A stretch of DNA of 8,873 nt from Candidatus Poribacteria bacterium. GTDB taxonomy: Bacteria > Poribacteria > DTPJ01 > WJIO01. A program made the translations under genes and the position numbers. Below are positions 6,758-8,873 of the stretch, one piece after another. The notes beneath the pieces are model-generated. The model did not search any database, had not been told where the DNA came from, and saw nothing but the letters and a program-made list of their open reading frames with translations. The first letter of the stretch is position 1, and each line of letters starts with the position of its first letter. The DNA lies in assembly GCA_014730235.1 (NCBI GenBank), contig WJIO01000351.1, positions 1-8,873 on the forward strand, written 5' to 3'.

Positions 6758-7510
6758 CTAGCTTGGTTTTTCATCTTTTTTCACTTCATCTTTAAGAGCT
6801 GACAATTCTGAATCAACTTCAGTTGTTTCCTTTGTATCCCCACCGGACATCTGGGATTTCAGGGCCGCCAGTTCGTCGTCTACGCTGGATTTTTCCAGTT
6901 CTGCAAACTGCTTATCAAGGGATGTATCACCAGTTTCTGAGGCCATCTCTTCAGCGGCGGCGGCTTTTGCTTCTTCCTCATCAACTTTGCGTTTCATTCG
7001 GTCAAAGGTGTCAAAAGCGCCTACGTTGGTATTCATGTTAGACATGGTCTGGTGAATTTGCTTTTGGGCCTTGGCCCTTTTATTACGGGCAACAAGCAGG
7101 TCTTTCTGTCTACGGGCTTCATCTATCTTTCGTTCCAGTTCCCTGAGAGATGCTTTAAGCTTTTCGACAGAGGCTTTTTGAGCTTCCCACTGAGCTTTAA
7201 ATTCATTGGTCAGGTTTTCATATTCTGTCTTTCTTTCCAGAGCAGCTTTGGCCAGTTCATCATTACCTTTTTGAACAGCCAGCTTGGCCTTTTCCATCCA
7301 GCTTTCGGCCTGGGACTGGTTTTCATTATACTGCCTTTCCAGACGTTTTTCATCGGCGATAGCAACGGCGACCTGCTGTTTGGCTTTAACAAGCTGCTGC
7401 TGCATATCTACAACTGTCTGGTTAAGCATTTTTTCTGTATCTTCTACTTTATCCAATGCAGAATTTACTTCTGATTTAAAGACTGTCTTAATTCTACTGA
7501 ATACACCCAT
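6758..7510 (-). CDS. pspA: PspA/IM30 (Vipp1-like) family membrane-stress protein
   Basis: Peripheral inner-membrane protein that oligomerises on damaged or stressed membranes. The 250 residues are almost wholly helical and charged. Residues 1-20 (MGVFSRIKTVFKSEVNSALD) form the amphipathic membrane-binding helix of the family; about 25-155 is the long coiled-coil hairpin; the family segment AFDTFDRMKRKVDEEEAKA is at 165-183. The C-terminus carries two copies of a nine-residue motif, VDDELAALK (210-218) and VDSELSALK (232-240), joined by a glycine/threonine-rich linker. AAGGAG lies 7 nt before the ATG. The gene is 51 bases downstream of a DUF2170-like gene, the same pairing as yjfI-yjfJ of enterobacteria, and no pspF or two-component genes are visible. 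Function in this cassette is inferred from family and context. Confidence 0.9.
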   Translation of the reverse strand: MGVFSRIKTVFKSEVNSALDKVEDTEKMLNQTVVDMQQQLVKAKQQVAVAIADEKRLERQYNENQSQAESWMEKAKLAVQKGNDELAKAALERKTEYENLTNEFKAQWEAQKASVEKLKASLRELERKIDEARRQKDLLVARNKRAKAQKQIHQTMSNMNTNVGAFDTFDRMKRKVDEEEAKAAAAEEMASETGDTSLDKQFAELEKSSVDDELAALKSQMSGGDTKETTEVDSELSALKDEVKKDEKPS

Positions 7511-7561
7511 TTTTATTCTCCTTACTTTCGGTATAATATATTCCGAAGTTTTTAATATAAA

Positions 7562-7990
7562 TTATTCATTTGCGCTAAATGTTTTGTGATATGGACTCAA
7601 TATTTCAACAGCGTGCATGGTATTCTGGGCCAGAGAACTCAGAGAAAGCTGAAGTTCATTAGCATCCAGATTTTCCAGAGCAAGACTATCCACCAATACT
7701 ATTCGGTGGTTATCAGGATCGGTGGTATCAATTCCATAGCATGTGGGTAGTATTTCGGTATTCTGATCCAGTAACATGCTATAGGCTTCCAGGAGACTAT
7801 TTTCCTGCAGGTCTTTTGCTCCACAAATATCCACCATGAATTCAACTTGCATATCGCTAATTACTGTGAATATGGTGAAACCATCTTCGTCGGATATTAC
7901 CAGCGCATCACCGACCTGTTGCTCTTCCACTTCATATCCTTCTTGCTCCATAAATTCCTTTATGCTTTCTTTGCTATTCAGCTTTGCCAT
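7562..7990 (-). CDS. DUF2170-like (YjfI-like) protein upstream of pspA
   Basis: Soluble, acidic protein of 142 residues without signal peptide or membrane segment. The pattern of an N-terminal helix, then GYEVEEQQVGDALVISDEDGF (18-38), a hydrophobic strand, an acidic middle part and a PTCYGIDTTD segment (82-91) followed by a strand IVLVDSLALE (97-106) resembles DUF2170 proteins such as YjfI, which sit next to PspA-family genes. No catalytic motif is visible, and its biochemical role is not known to me; a partner or adaptor of PspA is a guess from synteny. AGGAGG lies 6 nt before the ATG. It is between a small membrane protein gene and pspA, all on the same strand. Confidence 0.7.
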   Translation of the reverse strand: MAKLNSKESIKEFMEQEGYEVEEQQVGDALVISDEDGFTIFTVISDMQVEFMVDICGAKDLQENSLLEAYSMLLDQNTEILPTCYGIDTTDPDNHRIVLVDSLALENLDANELQLSLSSLAQNTMHAVEILSPYHKTFSANE

Positions 7991-8080
7991 TTAAATCCTC
8001 CTGTTTTTGTAAAAAAGGTTCAGCGGGAGTTTGAGAAAAACTAAACGATTTACCATCCCTGATAAAAAATTTCAAGGTTC

Positions 8081-8353
8081 TTAAACCTGTTTGATTATGA
8101 AATCTGCGATTTGTTCTTTTATATCTGCTATGTCTTCCTCAATTTGAGCTATATGCTGTTTAATCTCGTCTAAATCTTTTTTGGCGGCGTTATTAAGGTC
8201 TTTTCTTGATTTAACAAATTCCCGCAGTATACCACCAAATACAGAAATGGCGACTATGGCCACTACCATGGAAAAAACGCTCATGCCACTAAAGAAGCCG
8301 AGAACACTTGGTATAGCTATCATTGCTGCTACTATCATTAAGAGTATTCCCAT
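8081..8353 (-). CDS. Two-helix membrane protein with coiled-coil tail, first gene of the Psp-like cassette
   Basis: I do not recognise a named family. The 90 residues have two hydrophobic segments (about 3-20 and 26-46) joined by a short SGMS turn, then a charged amphipathic helix (about 48-88) with regularly spaced I/L residues (DLDEIKQHIAQIEEDIADIKEQI), a clear coiled coil. The layout of membrane anchor plus cytoplasmic coiled coil recalls PspB or other anchors that recruit PspA, but PspB has one membrane helix and no sequence match is claimed. AGGAGG lies about 8 nt before the ATG, a strong start. The next gene starts about 90 bases downstream on the same strand. It is probably an inner-membrane sensor or anchor for the pspA product; that is inference from topology and neighbours. 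Confidence 0.78.
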   Translation of the reverse strand: MGILLMIVAAMIAIPSVLGFFSGMSVFSMVVAIVAISVFGGILREFVKSRKDLNNAAKKDLDEIKQHIAQIEEDIADIKEQIADFIIKQV

Positions 8354-8371
8354 TGACTTTTCCTCCTATTC

Positions 8372-8407
8372 AGCCAAATTATCCTGTGCTTGTCACAGTA
8401 GTTGGCT
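8372..8407 (-). promoter_or_regulatory. Two-tier leader hairpin just before the cassette's first ribosome binding site
   Basis: The outer stem AGCCAA (8372-8377) with TTGGCT (8402-8407) encloses an inner stem CTGTG (8384-8388) with CACAG (8394-8398) and a 5-nt loop. In the message the structure ends about 4 nt before the AGGAGG at 8362-8367, so it could affect translation of the first gene. The sequence is not a riboswitch class I recognise. Confidence 0.4.
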
Positions 8408-8459
8408 TCGGTATCACTGACTTCAATAACGATTGTTGCAAGGAAATTGCCGTTTCTGG

Positions 8460-8465
8460 ATTATA
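8460..8465 (-). promoter_or_regulatory. Candidate -10 box for the Psp-like cassette
   Basis: A perfect TATAAT lies on the minus strand about 107 bases before the first gene of the cassette. No good -35 box is found at 16-18 bases upstream (the stretch is A-rich), so the promoter may depend on an activator or another sigma factor, or the match may be chance. Transcription would start near 8453 and include the leader hairpin. Confidence 0.35.
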
Positions 8466-8512
8466 TCGGATTTTTTGATAATTTTTGTGTATGAATGAAG
8501 CTTAACATGATG

Positions 8513-8541
8513 ACTGGATTCCTGCCTTCGCAGGAATGACA
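8513..8541 (-). repeat. REP-like palindrome, copy A
   Basis: ATTCCTGC (8518-8525) and GCAGGAAT (8530-8537) flank the loop CTTC. On the minus strand it starts TGTCATTCCTGC, then GAAG, then GCAGGAATCCAGT. Such 'CATTCCTGCGAAGGCAGGAATCCAG' type elements are scattered through many anaerobe genomes. It shares its core with copy B at 8844-8873, which reads in the opposite direction. Confidence 0.7.
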
Positions 8542-8634
8542 GAAACTAATCTTTAGTTTTTTAGAATTATTTGCAGAAAAATAGTGAATAATAAGTAGTA
8601 TTCAATAATGATTTTGAAGTTTTCTGTTGCGTCA

Positions 8635-8654
8635 GGAATATCCCTTAATATTCC
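8635..8654. repeat. Short AT-rich hairpin
   Basis: GGAATAT (8635-8641) and ATATTCC (8648-8654) form a perfect 7-bp stem with a 6-nt loop. It overlaps by two bases the left arm of the larger foldback that follows. No role can be assigned. Confidence 0.45.
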
Positions 8655-8743
8655 TTTGGAAAGGGGTAACTTTTGGAATTTCTTATAGCAAGGTTTTACA
8701 ACCTTACCGGTGAAAGACCTACCCCAGACAGCTTTCCCAAAGG
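8653..8743. repeat. Long imperfect foldback, possible miniature element
   Basis: The arms CCTTTGGAAAG (8653-8663) and CTTTCCCAAAGG (8732-8743) pair over 11 bp with one bulged C. Inside, GGGGTA (8663-8668) can pair with TACCCC (8720-8725), sharing one base with the outer arm, and AAGGTT (8690-8695) with AACCTT (8700-8705) closes a 4-nt loop. The nested pairing makes one long structured unit of about 91 bases. It could be a degenerate MITE-like element or an unrecognised structured RNA. No coding frame fits it. Confidence 0.45.
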
Positions 8744-8752
8744 GGGAATAAT

Positions 8753-8776
8753 ATTCTTCGCTCCGCTCAGAATGAC
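8753..8776 (+). repeat. Second repeat type with ATTCT/AGAAT arms
   Basis: ATTCT (8753-8757) and AGAAT (8769-8773) enclose TCGCTCCGCTC and are followed by GAC. The phrase CGCTCCGCTCAGAATGAC is familiar as an interspersed short repeat in many bacterial genomes. It directly follows the right arm of the foldback at 8653-8743. Confidence 0.55.
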
Positions 8777-8843
8777 GAGCAATCGTTAAAAAATGAAAAA
8801 TGTGTTTAGAAAATACCTTTATAATGATGGTAAATTACAAAAT

Positions 8844-8873
8844 TTGTCATTCCTGCGAAAGCAGGAATGACAA
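8844..8873 (+). repeat. REP-like palindrome, copy B
   Basis: TTGTCATTCCTGC (8844-8856) and GCAGGAATGACAA (8861-8873) form a perfect 13-bp stem around a GAAA loop. It is the same family as copy A in reverse orientation but more symmetrical. The window ends at its last base, so the element may continue or be followed by further copies. Confidence 0.75.

Larger units (their letters stand above)
8466..8873. other. Non-coding, palindrome-rich intergenic stretch
   Basis: About 400 bases without a supportable gene on either strand. It contains two REP-like elements in opposite orientation (8513-8541 and 8844-8873), a small hairpin (8635-8654), a long imperfect foldback (8653-8743) and a second repeat type (8753-8776). 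The stretch 8545-8630 is plain AT-rich sequence in which I see nothing. Confidence 0.7.

Noticed and set aside
7052-7474. 140-codon open frame on the plus strand, antisense to pspA
   Set aside because: It is a shadow of the lysine/glutamate-rich coiled coil on the other strand, with phenylalanine/leucine-rich translation, no ribosome binding site and no recognisable family.
8047-8075. Possible promoter before the DUF2170-like gene (TTGAAA, 17 bases, TAAATC on the minus strand)
   Set aside because: The -10 box matches the consensus at only three of six positions, and the gene can be read from the upstream promoter; not strong enough to annotate.
8500-8873. CRISPR array suggested by repeated short palindromes
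   Set aside because: The two similar copies are in opposite orientation, about 300 bases apart and of uneven length, with no regular spacers or cas genes.

Overview
The window looks like a chromosomal segment of an anaerobic or thermophile-related bacterium of moderately low G+C. Strong GGAGG/AGGAGG ribosome binding sites, a separate recX gene in front of alaS, a pyruvoyl-dependent arginine decarboxylase with a deoxyhypusine synthase-like gene, and short palindromic repeats of the 'CATTCCTGC...GCAGGAATG' and 'CGCTCCGCTCAGAATGAC' kinds would fit Chloroflexota (Dehalococcoidia-like) or Bacillota (Clostridia-like). I cannot decide between them without a search.

Region 1 (1-3267, minus strand) is housekeeping. 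recX has its own good sigma-A-type promoter and is followed, after about 210 bases holding two hairpins, by alaS, which runs off the left edge and lacks its C-terminal ~100 residues. I see no T-box leader in front of alaS. One of the two hairpins resembles a GTAG-type REP palindrome.

Region 2 (3268-6264, plus strand) starts in the intergenic region divergent from recX. A Gfo/Idh/MocA-family oxidoreductase comes first. A 12-bp hairpin separates it from two tightly coupled polyamine genes: pdaD, whose product makes agmatine from arginine, and a bacterial deoxyhypusine synthase homologue (speY-type), whose start lies 1 nt after the pdaD stop with its ribosome binding site inside pdaD. Bacteria generally lack eIF5A, so the second enzyme most likely builds a free polyamine such as homospermidine. 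No agmatinase or agmatine deiminase is in the window. A 13-bp palindrome lies in the convergent gap that follows.

Region 3 (6390-8465, minus strand) is a small envelope-stress-like cassette. In transcription order it holds a 90-aa two-helix membrane protein with a coiled-coil tail, a DUF2170-like (YjfI-like) protein, a PspA/IM30 protein with a duplicated motif near its C-terminus, a rho-independent terminator, and a 92-aa three-helix membrane protein directly behind that terminator. DUF2170 next to PspA matches the yjfI-yjfJ pairing known from enterobacteria; the two small membrane proteins are not recognised families. The first gene has a two-tier leader hairpin ending just before its ribosome binding site.

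Region 4 (8466-8873) is non-coding and dense in palindromes: two copies of a REP-like element in opposite orientation, a long imperfect foldback, and a second short repeat type. It looks like a landing zone for small non-autonomous repeats.
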